A stretch of 64,000 bases of DNA from RYN-133 sp963754285 (GTDB lineage: Bacteria > Actinomycetota > Actinomycetes > Mycobacteriales > Jatrophihabitantaceae): contig CAVWFN010000007.1 of NCBI GenBank assembly GCA_963754285.1, positions 310,001-374,000 of the forward strand, given 5' to 3'. The translations under genes and the position numbers were made by a program. The notes under the pieces were generated by a model. That model was not told the origin of the DNA. It was given only the letters and a program-made list of their open reading frames with translations, and searched no databases. Shown here piece after piece: positions 26,885-37,953 of the stretch. The stretch's first letter is position 1. Each line of letters begins with the position of its first letter.

Positions 26885-27334
26885 ATGACCACCACTGTTG
26901 TCACGCAATCACGCTCCGCCGCCCTGGCGATGCGTCTGGAGAAGCTGCTCGCCGAGCGCACCGAGGTGATGGGCGAGCTGGTCGTCAGTAACGGCGGCGA
27001 CACCGCCGACCGTGCCACGAACGTCGACGCCAATGCGCGGCTGACGTTGCTCGAGCAGCGCATCGCTGCCGTCGAGTCCGAACTCGCGAGCGCGGATCGC
27101 GCGAAGCCCGAGACGGGCGGTGTCGCCTCGGGCGACGTCGTCACCGTCGACCTGGGCGACGGTCCGGAGACATTCCTGTTCGGCTCGGTCGAGCAGAGCG
27201 GCGCCGGCCTCGATGTGATCACCGAGGCCAGCCCTCTCGGCCAGGCGATCAACGGCGCCGCGGTCGGCGCGACGGTCACCTACCGCACGCGTCTCGGCCG
27301 CGAACTCTCGGCAACGGTGCTCGCGATCAGCTGA
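26885..27334 (+). CDS. GreA-like transcription factor paralogue
   Basis: 149 residues from ATG 26885, behind GAAGGAAAG. The C-terminal half follows the GreA FKBP-like domain (VITEASPLGQAINGAAVGATVTYRTRLGRELSAT without gaps). The N-terminal half is a coiled coil, but the tip reads GGDTADRATNVDANAR, without the D-x2-E catalytic pair of GreA (seen at 909-1403). It may bind the polymerase secondary channel without cleavage activity. The 179-base region before it holds no gene. Confidence 0.78.
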   Translation: MTTTVVTQSRSAALAMRLEKLLAERTEVMGELVVSNGGDTADRATNVDANARLTLLEQRIAAVESELASADRAKPETGGVASGDVVTVDLGDGPETFLFGSVEQSGAGLDVITEASPLGQAINGAAVGATVTYRTRLGRELSATVLAIS

Positions 27335-27384
27335 GCGGCGCGCGCGCCCGAATCGTCCGCGCCGGGCGATAGCTTGGCGCGGAC

Positions 27385-28200
27385 ATGAACCGTCCTCTCG
27401 CCCCGGGCAGCCGGCTGTCGTCGACCGGCGTGTACACGCGCGCCGGTACGCGCGTGGTCGACCTGCGTGAGGTGGCGTGGGTCGACCCCGTGCATCTGGT
27501 GTCGGTCGCCGCGCTCGCCGAGGCGGCGCGTCGCGATGGCCTCAAGTTCCGGCTCCGAGCACCGACAGCACCACAGCGGGCGCGCTACGCAGCACGCATG
27601 CGACTGGGCGACGTCGTCGAATCGCTGGGCGGTGAACACGACCTGCCGAGCGTCGACGACGACAGCGGCGCCGAGAACCTCGTCGAGGTCGCAGTGCTCC
27701 GCGCCCCGCCGGACGTGCGGCGGCTGGCCGAACTGGTACACGAACGCGTCCGCGACCTCGACGGCGCACTCGCCCACGCACTGCACCAGGGTGTCTCCGA
27801 GATCGGCGAGAACGTCTGCGAGCACGCGCGCAGCGTCGGCTACGTCGCTGCGCAGACCATTCCGCGGCGCGGCGAGCTGCGCTTCGCGGTCGCCGACCCG
27901 GGTGTCGGACTGCGCGCGACGCTCGCCGCGCGTGGCGCCGACTCCGACCGCGGCGCGATCGAGCTCGCACTCGCCGGCGTGAGCCGCACTGAGCACGGTG
28001 GTACCGGTGTGCGGCAGACGGTCAGCGCCGTCACGTCGCTGGACGGATATTTCTATCTTGCGAGCGGCGGGGCGTCGGCGATGGTGACAGGGCGCCGCAG
28101 CACGCACAGCTCGGGCGCAACATTCGACGGCACGATCGTGGAAGGACGTGTGCCGACACGGCGCGCAGAAGGTGCAAGGAGAGGCACAATGGAGTCATGA
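27385..28200 (+). CDS. STAS-like domain fused to HATPase (anti-sigma-type kinase)
   Basis: 271 residues from ATG 27385. Residues about 20-90 look like a STAS-type fold (RVVDLREVAWVDPVHLVSVA). Residues 110-235 form a GHKL ATPase with an N box (ALHQGVSEIGENVCEHA), a G1 box (FAVADPGVGLRATL) and a G2-like GGTGVRQTV. This plan matches regulators related to anti-sigma serine kinases. The next gene, a STAS-like protein, overlaps it by four bases, so the two likely form a partner-switch pair. The target is unknown. Confidence 0.7.
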   Translation: MNRPLAPGSRLSSTGVYTRAGTRVVDLREVAWVDPVHLVSVAALAEAARRDGLKFRLRAPTAPQRARYAARMRLGDVVESLGGEHDLPSVDDDSGAENLVEVAVLRAPPDVRRLAELVHERVRDLDGALAHALHQGVSEIGENVCEHARSVGYVAAQTIPRRGELRFAVADPGVGLRATLAARGADSDRGAIELALAGVSRTEHGGTGVRQTVSAVTSLDGYFYLASGGASAMVTGRRSTHSSGATFDGTIVEGRVPTRRAEGARRGTMES

Positions 28201-28505
28201 ACGGTCGAGCCGATCTCTACCTGCCGTTGTTCGTGGCCGGTCGCGATTTCGCCGATCATGTCGCCGACCAGCTGGGCGACCGGCCCGGCGAACCGGTCGT
28301 CGTCGACGCCACCGGACTGCAGAGCGGAACGTCATCCTTCGCCGCCCAACTGGTGCGGCGGGTGCTCATCGACGGCAAGGCGCGCGAACTCACGATCGTC
28401 GGCGCTCCTGACGAATTCGCGCGTTATCTGCGCGACGCTGCCGGTCGCGACGGCGTCGCCGACAAACTCACGACGAGCCAGGACTTCCCTCAGCCGACAG
28501 GTTGA
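28197..28505 (+). CDS. DUF4325-like/STAS-like small protein
   Basis: 102 residues from ATG 28197 in an ATGA overlap with the kinase-like gene. The core EPVVVDATGLQSGTSSFAAQ resembles the DUF4325/STAS pattern where a conserved Asp and Ser sit on a loop before a helix. Likely the antagonist or target of the upstream HATPase protein. Its last 38 bases overlap the 3' end of the opposite-strand gene. Confidence 0.65.
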   Translation: MNGRADLYLPLFVAGRDFADHVADQLGDRPGEPVVVDATGLQSGTSSFAAQLVRRVLIDGKARELTIVGAPDEFARYLRDAAGRDGVADKLTTSQDFPQPTG

Positions 28506-28971
28506 CGGCAGCTCGCTCCGCGGCGGCGAACGCGCGATTCATCGCGTCCCACGCAGCCTGCTCCTCCGCGTCGGTGACTTCCTCGCCGCTGATCGAGTGG
28601 AACCGCGCCCGGTCACGCCACGCGCGACCGGCGTCCACGAGGGCGGCGTCGTCGACGCGGCCGAGCCGGACGTCCAGGGCCGCCAGCGCATCGCGCAAGC
28701 CGCGTTGGGCTGCCGCGAAGGCCGGCTCGAACTCGGTGACGGTCGCGACTCGGGCAGCAGCACTGAAATCCTCGAATCGAGCGCGCACCGTCAGCGCGGC
28801 CTCCTGCGCTTCGCGAACTGCGACCACGCGCAGTTCGCCGGCGCGCTGAGCGCGCTCGCGCTGCCACCGGGTGCGCTCGCGGCGCCAGGTCACGAACTGC
28901 GTTCCGCCGGCTACCACGATCGCCGTCGCAGCCGCGATCAGTGCGGTCCCGAGAGTGCTGGCAGTGGTCAT
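28468..28971 (-). CDS. Membrane-anchored coiled-coil protein of unknown function
   Basis: 167 residues from ATG 28971. One N-terminal membrane helix (TLGTALIAAATAIVVAGGTQF, residues 5-25; 21 residues shown in part), then WRRERTRWQRERAQR and long Ala/Arg/Glu-rich helices, probably facing the cytoplasm. No domain recognised. Overlaps the STAS-like gene tail to tail and is divergent from the acyl-CoA synthetase gene, with 40 bases between starts. Confidence 0.6.
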   Translation of the reverse strand: MTTASTLGTALIAAATAIVVAGGTQFVTWRRERTRWQRERAQRAGELRVVAVREAQEAALTVRARFEDFSAAARVATVTEFEPAFAAAQRGLRDALAALDVRLGRVDDAALVDAGRAWRDRARFHSISGEEVTDAEEQAAWDAMNRAFAAAERAAVNLSAEGSPGSS

Positions 28972-29011
28972 TGATCGAGATTGTGCCAGCGACGAGCGTA
29001 GGTTGGCGCGC

Positions 29012-30511
29012 ATGTTCACCGAAGCGCAAGGCACGTCGTTGGGAGCGCTCGCCGAGGCGGCGGAAGCGCGCTTCGGCGACGCGAGCACGGTGCTGTTCGA
29101 GGGCACGACTCTGACCTCGGCTCAGATCGGCGCGCTGGCCCGGCGCTTCGCCACCGGACTCACCTCGCTCGGTGTCGCCGCCGGCGACCGCGTCGCGGTC
29201 TGCATGGCCAACTGCGTCGAGGTGCTCGCGAGCTATCACGCGACGTGGCGCGTCGGGGCTGCGGTCACACCGCTGCTGTTCCTGCTCAGCGTCGACGAGC
29301 TGCGTTTCGCGCTGGCCGACTCGGACGCGCGCGTCATCATCACGACCCCCGAGTTCGCGCCGAAGGTGCTGGCCGCGACGGCGGGGCTCGACGTGCGCGT
29401 GGTTGTCGCGGGCGGCGAACTCGAAGGAACCGTCTCGTTCGCCGAGCTCTCCTCCGGCGCCGAAGCGCCGCTGGCCACGGTCGACCCGACCGACATGGCA
29501 GCGTTGCTCTACACGGGCGGGACGACCGGACGCTCGAAGGGCGTCGTGCTCAGTCACGACGCGCTGTCCTACGCGGCCTGGGCAGGTGTGAAATCAGGTG
29601 AGGACGACGAGTTCAGGGTGGGTCTGCTGCCGCTGCCGTTGGCCCACGCGTTCGGCCTGCTCGTGTCGACGCTCGCAATGCACGCCGTGCGTCCCTCGCA
29701 CACCGTCCTGATGCGCTGGTTCGATCCAGCCGGCTGGTTGCAACTGGCGCAGGACCAGCACGTCAACCAGGGCGCGGTGGTGCCGACGATGCTGCGTCTG
29801 CTCGCGACGCAACCGCTCGAGGACTATGACCTGTCCGCACTGCGCAAGCTGACCAGCGGCAGCGCACCGCTCCCGGCAGAGATCGCCGAGCAGTGGGCGC
29901 GGCGCCTGCCCGACGTCGAGGTCGTCGAGGGCTACGGGTGCTCGGAGACGGCGGCGCTCGCCACGACCACGCGCACGGGCACTGCACGCACCGGCAGCGT
30001 CGGACGCGCAGCGCCGGGTGTCGAGGTCCGCATCGACAACCCGGACGACACCGGTGCCGGCGAGGTCTGCATCAAGACCCCGTCGTTGATGACCGGGTAC
30101 TGGCACGACCCCGAGGCGACCGCATCCGCCGTCCGTGACGGCTGGTTCCACACCGGCGACGTCGGGCACCTCGATGCCGACGGGTATCTGTTCATCGTCG
30201 ACCGGCTCAAGGACGTGATCATCCGCAACGGCTTCAACGTGTACCCGCGCGACGTCGAAGAGGCGCTCATGCGGCATCCGGACGTCGCGGTGTGCGCGGT
30301 GGTCGGCCGTCCCGATGTCGACAGCGGCGAGGAGGTCGTGGCGTTCGTGCAGACGGTGCCTGGTTCGTCAGCCACGTCCGAGCAACTCGTCGCCTATGCG
30401 CGCGAGCACCTGTCCGCGGTGAAGTACCCGCGCGAGGTGCACCTCATCGAGGCCCTGCCGCTCACCAGCATCGGCAAGCTCGACCGCAAGGCACTGCGCC
30501 GCGAGCTCTGA
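29012..30511 (+). CDS. Acyl-CoA synthetase (AMP-forming)
   Basis: 499 residues from ATG 29012. ANL-family motifs: A3 loop LLYTGGTTGRSKGVVLSH, A5 EGYGCSETAAL, A8 GWFHTGDVGHLDADGYLFI and the terminal lysine in SIGKLDRKAL. This is the class of enzymes controlled by lysine acetylation, and the terminal lysine is the usual target of Pat enzymes, so the Pat/AcuC pair in this window could act on it (inference). Chain-length preference cannot be read. Confidence 0.9.
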   Translation: MFTEAQGTSLGALAEAAEARFGDASTVLFEGTTLTSAQIGALARRFATGLTSLGVAAGDRVAVCMANCVEVLASYHATWRVGAAVTPLLFLLSVDELRFALADSDARVIITTPEFAPKVLAATAGLDVRVVVAGGELEGTVSFAELSSGAEAPLATVDPTDMAALLYTGGTTGRSKGVVLSHDALSYAAWAGVKSGEDDEFRVGLLPLPLAHAFGLLVSTLAMHAVRPSHTVLMRWFDPAGWLQLAQDQHVNQGAVVPTMLRLLATQPLEDYDLSALRKLTSGSAPLPAEIAEQWARRLPDVEVVEGYGCSETAALATTTRTGTARTGSVGRAAPGVEVRIDNPDDTGAGEVCIKTPSLMTGYWHDPEATASAVRDGWFHTGDVGHLDADGYLFIVDRLKDVIIRNGFNVYPRDVEEALMRHPDVAVCAVVGRPDVDSGEEVVAFVQTVPGSSATSEQLVAYAREHLSAVKYPREVHLIEALPLTSIGKLDRKALRREL

Positions 30512-30518
30512 CCACCCC

Positions 30519-30589
30519 CGCGAGTGGTCATTAATCGACGCGAGTGGTCACTTATTAGTGACCACTCGACGCATAAGTGACCACTCGCG
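30519..30589. repeat. 71-bp GTGGTCA palindromic element (family B, copy 1)
   Basis: Lies in the 83-base gap between convergent fadD-like and PfkB genes. Two CGCGAGTGGTCA words (30519 and about 30539) face two TGACCACTCG words (30559 and 30578), so nested hairpins can form on either strand. Can serve as a bidirectional terminator. A sister copy lies at 50312-50381. Confidence 0.8.
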
Positions 30590-30594
30590 GACGG

Positions 30595-31521
30595 TTACCA
30601 GCGGGCGTCGAGTTCAGCGCGGGTAGGCGGCTCGGCGCCGCGGCGCTCACACGTCATTGCGGAGACCGCGACCGCACGCTCGAGCGCGGCGCCGATGACG
30701 TCGCGGCCGGCGCCGCTCAGCGCGTCCGGTGACGTGATGTCGCGATCGGCCAGGGCGGCGAGCAGGCCGCCCGCAAATGAATCACCGGCGCCAACGGTGT
30801 CGGCGACGACGACGTCGCGTCCGGCACAGCGCGCGAGTTCGCCGTCCGGCCCGAACGCGACCGCCCCGTCGCGTCCCAGCGTCACCACCGCGAGCGGGAC
30901 GTGCCACTGCGCCGCGATGTCGGCGAGCGAGGCGCCGGGATAGAGATACGCGAGGTCCTCGTCGCTGGACTTGACCAGGTGCGAGGACGCGACGCAGCGT
31001 TCGATGCTCCCCCGCGCCGAGTCGACGTTCGCGATCAGCGCGGGACGCACGTTCGGGTCGTAGCTGACCAGCGTCGTGCCGCTGTCGAATGCGCGGCGTT
31101 GCATCGCCTGCAACACCGGGCCGGACGGCGCGCGCCAGCTGGCGATCGAACCGAGATGCAGCACCCCGCCGGTCGGGACGAGGTCGACGAGCGAGTCGTC
31201 CCACGCGAGGCCGGCGGTGCTGTCGAGGTAGAAGTCGTAGGTGGCGCCGCCGTCCGGATCAAGGCTCGCGACTGCGAGACTCGTCGGCTCGGCGACCACC
31301 TGCCAGCGGTCGAAGCCGACGCCGCTGGCGCGGGCCTTGTCCTCGAGCATCCGGCCGAACGCGTCCTGACCGCTGCGCGCGACGAGTGAAACCTGCTGAC
31401 CGAGGCGGGCCAACGTGATCGCGACGTTGTACGGGCTGCCGCCCGCGTGCGCGCTGAAATCTGCGGCGTTGTCGCGCGATTGCACGAGATCGACCAACGC
31501 CTCGCCGACAACCGTGAACAT
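30595..31521 (-). CDS. PfkB-family sugar kinase (fructokinase-like)
   Basis: 308 residues from ATG 31521. N-terminal signature AHAGGSPYNVAITLARLG and C-terminal catalytic signature VADTVGAGDSFAGGLLAAL with the base Asp. Closest in style to fructokinases (VVGEALVDLV opening), though ribokinase-type substrates are possible. Divergent from the pirin gene with 28 bases between start codons. Confidence 0.88.
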   Translation of the reverse strand: MFTVVGEALVDLVQSRDNAADFSAHAGGSPYNVAITLARLGQQVSLVARSGQDAFGRMLEDKARASGVGFDRWQVVAEPTSLAVASLDPDGGATYDFYLDSTAGLAWDDSLVDLVPTGGVLHLGSIASWRAPSGPVLQAMQRRAFDSGTTLVSYDPNVRPALIANVDSARGSIERCVASSHLVKSSDEDLAYLYPGASLADIAAQWHVPLAVVTLGRDGAVAFGPDGELARCAGRDVVVADTVGAGDSFAGGLLAALADRDITSPDALSGAGRDVIGAALERAVAVSAMTCERRGAEPPTRAELDARW

Positions 31522-31549
31522 CGCGACTCCCGGACGTACCGTCAATTGC

Positions 31550-32506
31550 ATGAGCAACCTCGATCGGACGCCCAGTCTGACGCACAGCGGGACTGTGGGA
31601 GTTGCCGCCCGTCCGGTGCTCGAGCGCTTCGAGGCTCGCGAGGTCCCTCTCGGCGAGAGCACGAAGGTGCGGCGGCTGTTGCCGAATCTCGGTCGACGTC
31701 TCGTCGGGCCGTGGTGCTTCGTCGACCACTACGGCCCGGACGACATCGCAACGCGACCGGGGATGCAGGTGCCGCCGCACCCGCACATCGGGCTGCAGAC
31801 GGTCAGCTGGTTGCGGGCCGGCGAGGTGCGTCATCGCGACAGCCTCGGCAACGACGTGGTCATCAAGCCGGGCGAGCTCGGGCTGATGACATCGGGAGTC
31901 GGCATCGTCCACGCGGAATACTCGCCGGTGCCGCATCCCGAGTTGCTTCACGGCGCGCAACTGTGGGTCGCGCTTCCGTCGAGCGCGGCGACGACCGCGC
32001 CTGCGTGGGAGCACCACACGACGCTGCCGACGCTGACTAACTCCGCCGTCGCGATCGACGTGTTCCTCGGTGAGCTGTCCGACACGCGCTCGCCGGGCAC
32101 GACGTTCGGGGACCTCACCGGCGCATCCGTCGCCATCGTGGCCGGCGGACGCGACGTGATCGCGCTCGAGCCGGACTTCGAGTACGCCGCACTCGTGCTG
32201 TCAGGGTCGGTGACGATCGAGGGCGCGCCGCTGACGGTGGGGACGATGCTCTATCTCGGCACCGGGCGCGCCTCGTTGGACTTCACGTCCGACGGCGGAG
32301 CGGAATTCCTGCTGCTCGGCGGTGTGCCGTTCGGCGAAGAGATCGTGATGTGGTGGAACTTCGTCGCGCGCAGCGACGAGGAGATCGTCGCCGCGCGCGA
32401 CCGGTGGAGCGACGCCGGCTTCGGCGAGGTGGCCGGTGCCGGCGAACCGCTCAAAGCGCCGCCGCTGCCGCCGGGCCGACTCAAGCCCGGCGGCGCGACC
32501 CGCTGA
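31550..32506 (+). CDS. Pirin family bicupin
   Basis: 318 residues from ATG 31550. Metal-binding motif is complete: PPHPHIGLQTVSWL followed by GVGIVHAEYS, with the three His and Glu ligands. N-terminal GPWCFVDHYGPDD is typical. Bacterial pirins include quercetinase-type dioxygenases and regulatory proteins; the function here is not known. Confidence 0.88.
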   Translation: MSNLDRTPSLTHSGTVGVAARPVLERFEAREVPLGESTKVRRLLPNLGRRLVGPWCFVDHYGPDDIATRPGMQVPPHPHIGLQTVSWLRAGEVRHRDSLGNDVVIKPGELGLMTSGVGIVHAEYSPVPHPELLHGAQLWVALPSSAATTAPAWEHHTTLPTLTNSAVAIDVFLGELSDTRSPGTTFGDLTGASVAIVAGGRDVIALEPDFEYAALVLSGSVTIEGAPLTVGTMLYLGTGRASLDFTSDGGAEFLLLGGVPFGEEIVMWWNFVARSDEEIVAARDRWSDAGFGEVAGAGEPLKAPPLPPGRLKPGGATR

Positions 32507-32524
32507 CCCGGGTGCGGGTCAAGC

Positions 32525-34841
<2,317 letters not shown>

Positions 34842-34932
34842 ACCGGCTCAAGTCCGTCAGAGCGGCGAATGTTCCCGGCCCCGATCGCTGTCAGCGAACA
34901 AGTCGCTGTACCCCGCACCTACGGTTGATCAC

Positions 34933-35802
34933 GTGTTGAGCGTCGAGTCACCCGTCGGTCTGGACTACCTCGAAGTAGTCACCACGCTGCTGCAACGCCA
35001 GCGCCTCGCCGACCCCGACAACGTCATCTGGGAGGCCGCCGATCTGCAGTGGTGGTGGCCACGAGACCGCCACGACGACCCCGCCGACGCTCGGGTGTGG
35101 CTCGCCGACGACGAGCCCGTCGCGGCGACGGTGCTCACCCGATGGAGCCCGACCCGGGTCGGGTGCAGCGTGCTCGCCGGCGCCGACTTCGAGCCGGCGT
35201 GGACGTTCGCCGGACAACGCTGCGCCGAGCTCGCCCCCGCCCGGATCGAACTCGCGGTCGGCGAGACCGACACCGCGAGCGCCGAAGCCGCGCGCCGGGC
35301 CGGCTTCGTGGCGTCCGAGGAGAAGTACGGCGTCTCGTGGCTCGACCCTGCCGCGCGGCTCCCCCCGCGGCAGCCGCTGGCCGACGGCTACCGGATCGTC
35401 GCGCGCGCCGACGATCGATCCCGTCCGCACCCGATGGTCGGCCGCAACGGCATCAGCATCGAGGACGGGCTGCGGGAGTGTTCGCTCTACGACCCGTCCC
35501 TGGACCTGCAGGTACTCGCCCCGGACGGCAGCTACGCCGGGTACGCGTTGTACTGGCCCGATCCGGTGACCGGGGTCGGCATGGTCGAGCCGATGCGCGT
35601 CGAGGACGCCCACGGCGGCCGGGGCATCGGCCGGCACCTGCTCGACGCCGGGCTGCGCGGCCTGACCGAACGTGGCTGCACCGCGCTCAAAGTCAGCATG
35701 GATCTCGCCAACAGGACTGCCGTGCGCCTGTACACCGGCGCCGGTTTCGTGATCACCCGCCGCGACGACACGTGGCTGTGGGAGGGCAGGATGGTGACAT
35801 GA
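34933..35802 (+). CDS. GNAT acetyltransferase, two-lobed
   Basis: 289 residues from GTG 34933 (TTG next codon). The C-terminal half is a GNAT domain with HGGRGIGRHLLDAGLRGL and NRTAVRLYTGAGFVIT. The N-terminal half is weakly GNAT-like (ASAEAARRAGFVASEEKYGVSW), so the protein may be a tandem GNAT with one dead lobe. Coupled to the following reductase gene (ATGA overlap) and divergent from lon. Confidence 0.75.
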   Translation: MLSVESPVGLDYLEVVTTLLQRQRLADPDNVIWEAADLQWWWPRDRHDDPADARVWLADDEPVAATVLTRWSPTRVGCSVLAGADFEPAWTFAGQRCAELAPARIELAVGETDTASAEAARRAGFVASEEKYGVSWLDPAARLPPRQPLADGYRIVARADDRSRPHPMVGRNGISIEDGLRECSLYDPSLDLQVLAPDGSYAGYALYWPDPVTGVGMVEPMRVEDAHGGRGIGRHLLDAGLRGLTERGCTALKVSMDLANRTAVRLYTGAGFVITRRDDTWLWEGRMVT

Positions 35803-36209
35803 CACTTTTCGGCAACGAGCACGTCCGGCGCTACCAGGAGACCGACGGCGCCGAGGGCTATCACTGGCGCAACGGGACCACGATCCTGCTGCTCACCACG
35901 AAGGGTCGTAAGTCCGGCGAGGAGCGCACCAGCGCGCTGATCTATCGCGATTACGAGGACAAGCAGTTGATCGTGGCGTCCAAGGGCGGCGCCGACCAGC
36001 CGCCCGCGTGGTTCCTCAACCTCGAGTCCGACCCCGACGTGCAGGTGCAGATCAAGGGCGACAAGTTCGCCGCCCACGCCAGGGTCGCGACGGCCGACGA
36101 GAAGCCCGCGATGTGGGAACACATGGTGCAGGTCTGGCCCGACTACGCGAACTACCAGGCCAAGACCGAGCGCGACATCCCTGTCGTCGTCCTCGAGCGC
36201 AAGCGCTGA
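35799..36209 (+). CDS. DDN-family F420H2-dependent reductase
   Basis: 136 residues from ATG 35799, overlapping the GNAT stop. Split beta-barrel deazaflavin-dependent nitroreductase signature: GTTILLLTTKGRKSGEERTS for phosphate binding, then WFLNLESDPDVQVQI and AMWEHMVQVWPDYANYQ. The family reduces quinones or nitro compounds with F420H2. Implies that the organism makes F420. Confidence 0.88.
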   Translation: MTLFGNEHVRRYQETDGAEGYHWRNGTTILLLTTKGRKSGEERTSALIYRDYEDKQLIVASKGGADQPPAWFLNLESDPDVQVQIKGDKFAAHARVATADEKPAMWEHMVQVWPDYANYQAKTERDIPVVVLERKR

Positions 36210-36213
36210 CGCG

Positions 36214-36330
36214 TTTCCCCGCTGGTGCTCGCCTTGGGACGGGCGAACCGAGCACCAGCGGGGAAAAGGCGCGCACGTTTCCCCGCTGGTGCTCGCCTTG
36301 GGACGGGCGAACCGAGCACCAGCGGGGAAA
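36214..36330. repeat. Two identical 53-bp hairpins (family C)
   Basis: Copies at 36214-36266 and 36278-36330. Each has perfect 18-bp arms (TTTCCCCGCTGGTGCTCG and its complement) around a 17-base loop CCTTGGGACGGGCGAAC that is also identical. They fill the gap between the convergent reductase and adhC-type genes and would act as strong terminators on either strand. Confidence 0.9.
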
Positions 36331-36337
36331 GGGGCTA

Positions 36338-37384
36338 TCAGATAGTGCTGGTGTCAATCACGAAGCGGTAGCGGACGTCGCTGTCGACGACGCGGTCCCA
36401 GGCTTCGTCGATCTGGTCGGCGCTGATCTTCTCGACCGTCGCGCCGATGTTGTGCTCGGCGCAGAAGTCGAGCATCTCCTGGGTCTCGCGGATGCCGCCG
36501 ATCATCGACCCGGCCCAGCTACGCCGGAACGGAATCAAGGCGAACGCGGGCACCTCGAGCGGCTCGGCGGGAGCGCCGACATTGACCAGCGTGCCGTCGA
36601 GCCCCAGCAGCGACAGGTACTTCTCCATCGGCAGGTGCGCCGACACGGTGTTCACGATCAGGTCGAACGTCCCGGCCAGCTTCTCGAAGGTCGTGTCGTC
36701 GCTGGTCGCGTAGTAGTGATCGGCTCCGAAGTCCTTGCCGTCGTCCTGCTTCGACAGCGACTGCGACAGGACGGTCACCTCGGCGCCCATCGCGTGGGCG
36801 ATCTTCACGCCCACATGGCCGAGGCCGCCCATGCCCACGATCGCGACCTTCTTGCCCGGTCCGGCATTCCAGTGGTTGAGCGGCGAGTAGAGGGTGATGC
36901 CCGCGCACAGCAGCGGCGCAGCCTGCTCGAGCGGAATGCTGTCGGGGATGCGCAGCACGAAGTCCTCGTCGACGACGATGTGTGTGCTGTAGCCACCGTC
37001 GGTCCAGGTGTTGTCGTGGTGGTAGTCCTGCGCGTTGTAGGTGCCGACGTTGCCCTTGAGGCAGAACTGCTCCTCGCCGGCCTTGCAGTTCTCGCACTCG
37101 CGGCACGAATCGACCATGCAGCCGACTCCGACGTGGTCGCCGACCTTGTGCTTGCCGACCTCGGAGCCGACTTCCTCGACGACACCGGCGATCTCATGCC
37201 CCGGGACGAGCGGGAAGTGCGACTCGCCCCACTCATTGCGACCGGTGTGGATGTCGGAGTGACAGATACCGGCGAATTCGATCTTGATCAGGATGTCTTT
37301 GGGCCCCACCTCGCGGCGTTCGATCTGGATCTTCTCGAACGGAGCCTTTGCTGACGGGGCGGCGTAAGCGGTTACAGTTGCCAT
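36338..37384 (-). CDS. Zinc-dependent NAD(P) alcohol dehydrogenase (AdhC/YahK type)
   Basis: 348 residues from ATG 37384. Catalytic zinc ligands in GICHSDIH and GHEIAGVVEEVG, structural zinc cysteines in CRECENCKAGEEQFC, and the Rossmann loop VAIVGMGGLGHVGVKIA. Resembles mycobacterial AdhC and E. coli YahK, which reduce aldehydes with NADPH. A role in aldehyde detoxification is likely. Confidence 0.92.
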   Translation of the reverse strand: MATVTAYAAPSAKAPFEKIQIERREVGPKDILIKIEFAGICHSDIHTGRNEWGESHFPLVPGHEIAGVVEEVGSEVGKHKVGDHVGVGCMVDSCRECENCKAGEEQFCLKGNVGTYNAQDYHHDNTWTDGGYSTHIVVDEDFVLRIPDSIPLEQAAPLLCAGITLYSPLNHWNAGPGKKVAIVGMGGLGHVGVKIAHAMGAEVTVLSQSLSKQDDGKDFGADHYYATSDDTTFEKLAGTFDLIVNTVSAHLPMEKYLSLLGLDGTLVNVGAPAEPLEVPAFALIPFRRSWAGSMIGGIRETQEMLDFCAEHNIGATVEKISADQIDEAWDRVVDSDVRYRFVIDTSTI

Positions 37385-37444
37385 AGTTCCGTTCTACCCG
37401 GATCCGCCTTCCCTCCACACCGACCGGCGTGTCAGGCTGGCCAC

Positions 37445-37618
37445 ATGCCCGAGAAGCCAGCGGCCGATCCCGCGAAGGACAAATTCCGCGACGCCCTCGA
37501 ACGCAAGCGCAACCAACAACACGCCAACAACGGCACTGCGCAGAACGATTCGAAGGTGCACGGCGAACATTCCAGGGCCGGGGGCAAGCGCACCTTCCGC
37601 CGCAAGAGCGGTGGCTGA
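37445..37618 (+). CDS. DUF5302 small protein
   Basis: 57 residues from ATG 37445. Charged small protein: KDKFRDALERKRNQQH in the N-terminal half and GGKRTFRRKSGG at the end, which is the DUF5302 C-terminal signature of actinobacteria. Function unknown; the basic tail suggests nucleic-acid or ribosome contact. Its stop overlaps the next start by eight bases. Confidence 0.8.
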   Translation: MPEKPAADPAKDKFRDALERKRNQQHANNGTAQNDSKVHGEHSRAGGKRTFRRKSGG

Positions 37619-37946
37619 TCCGGTCGTTGATCGCGTCGCCGATCACGTCGCGGCCTTCAACGCCGCGATCGAGTCGGGTGATTGGCGAGGGTTCTCGGCA
37701 CGCTTCGCAGGCGACGCGCAGCTCGACTTCGTCGCCGTGCCCGTAGGCCCGTTCGACGGGCGGGCGGCCATTGCGGCGGCCTACCTCGACAACCCGCCCG
37801 ACGACACGATGGTGGTGCGGTCGGTCGACTCGGGTGACGTCAGCGACGTCGTCGGCTTCGCCTGGACGCGCGGCGGTACCGGCACGATGACGCTGGAATG
37901 GACGCCGGACGGGCTCGTGCGGCGGCTGGTGGTCGCGTTCGACTGA
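37611..37946 (+). CDS. SnoaL/NTF2-like protein
   Basis: 111 residues from GTG 37611. NTF2-like cone fold pattern: helix VADHVAAFNAAIESGDWRGF, then PFDGRAAIAAAYLD and strands ending RRLVVAF. Such proteins act as isomerases, hydratases or binding proteins; no catalytic pair can be assigned with certainty. Confidence 0.7.
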   Translation: MADPVVDRVADHVAAFNAAIESGDWRGFSARFAGDAQLDFVAVPVGPFDGRAAIAAAYLDNPPDDTMVVRSVDSGDVSDVVGFAWTRGGTGTMTLEWTPDGLVRRLVVAFD

Positions 37947-37953
37947 CGTCGCC

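Noticed and set aside
36008..37354. Long open frame opposite the alcohol dehydrogenase
   Set aside because: It is the mirror of high third-position G+C in the real gene and lacks any protein motif.
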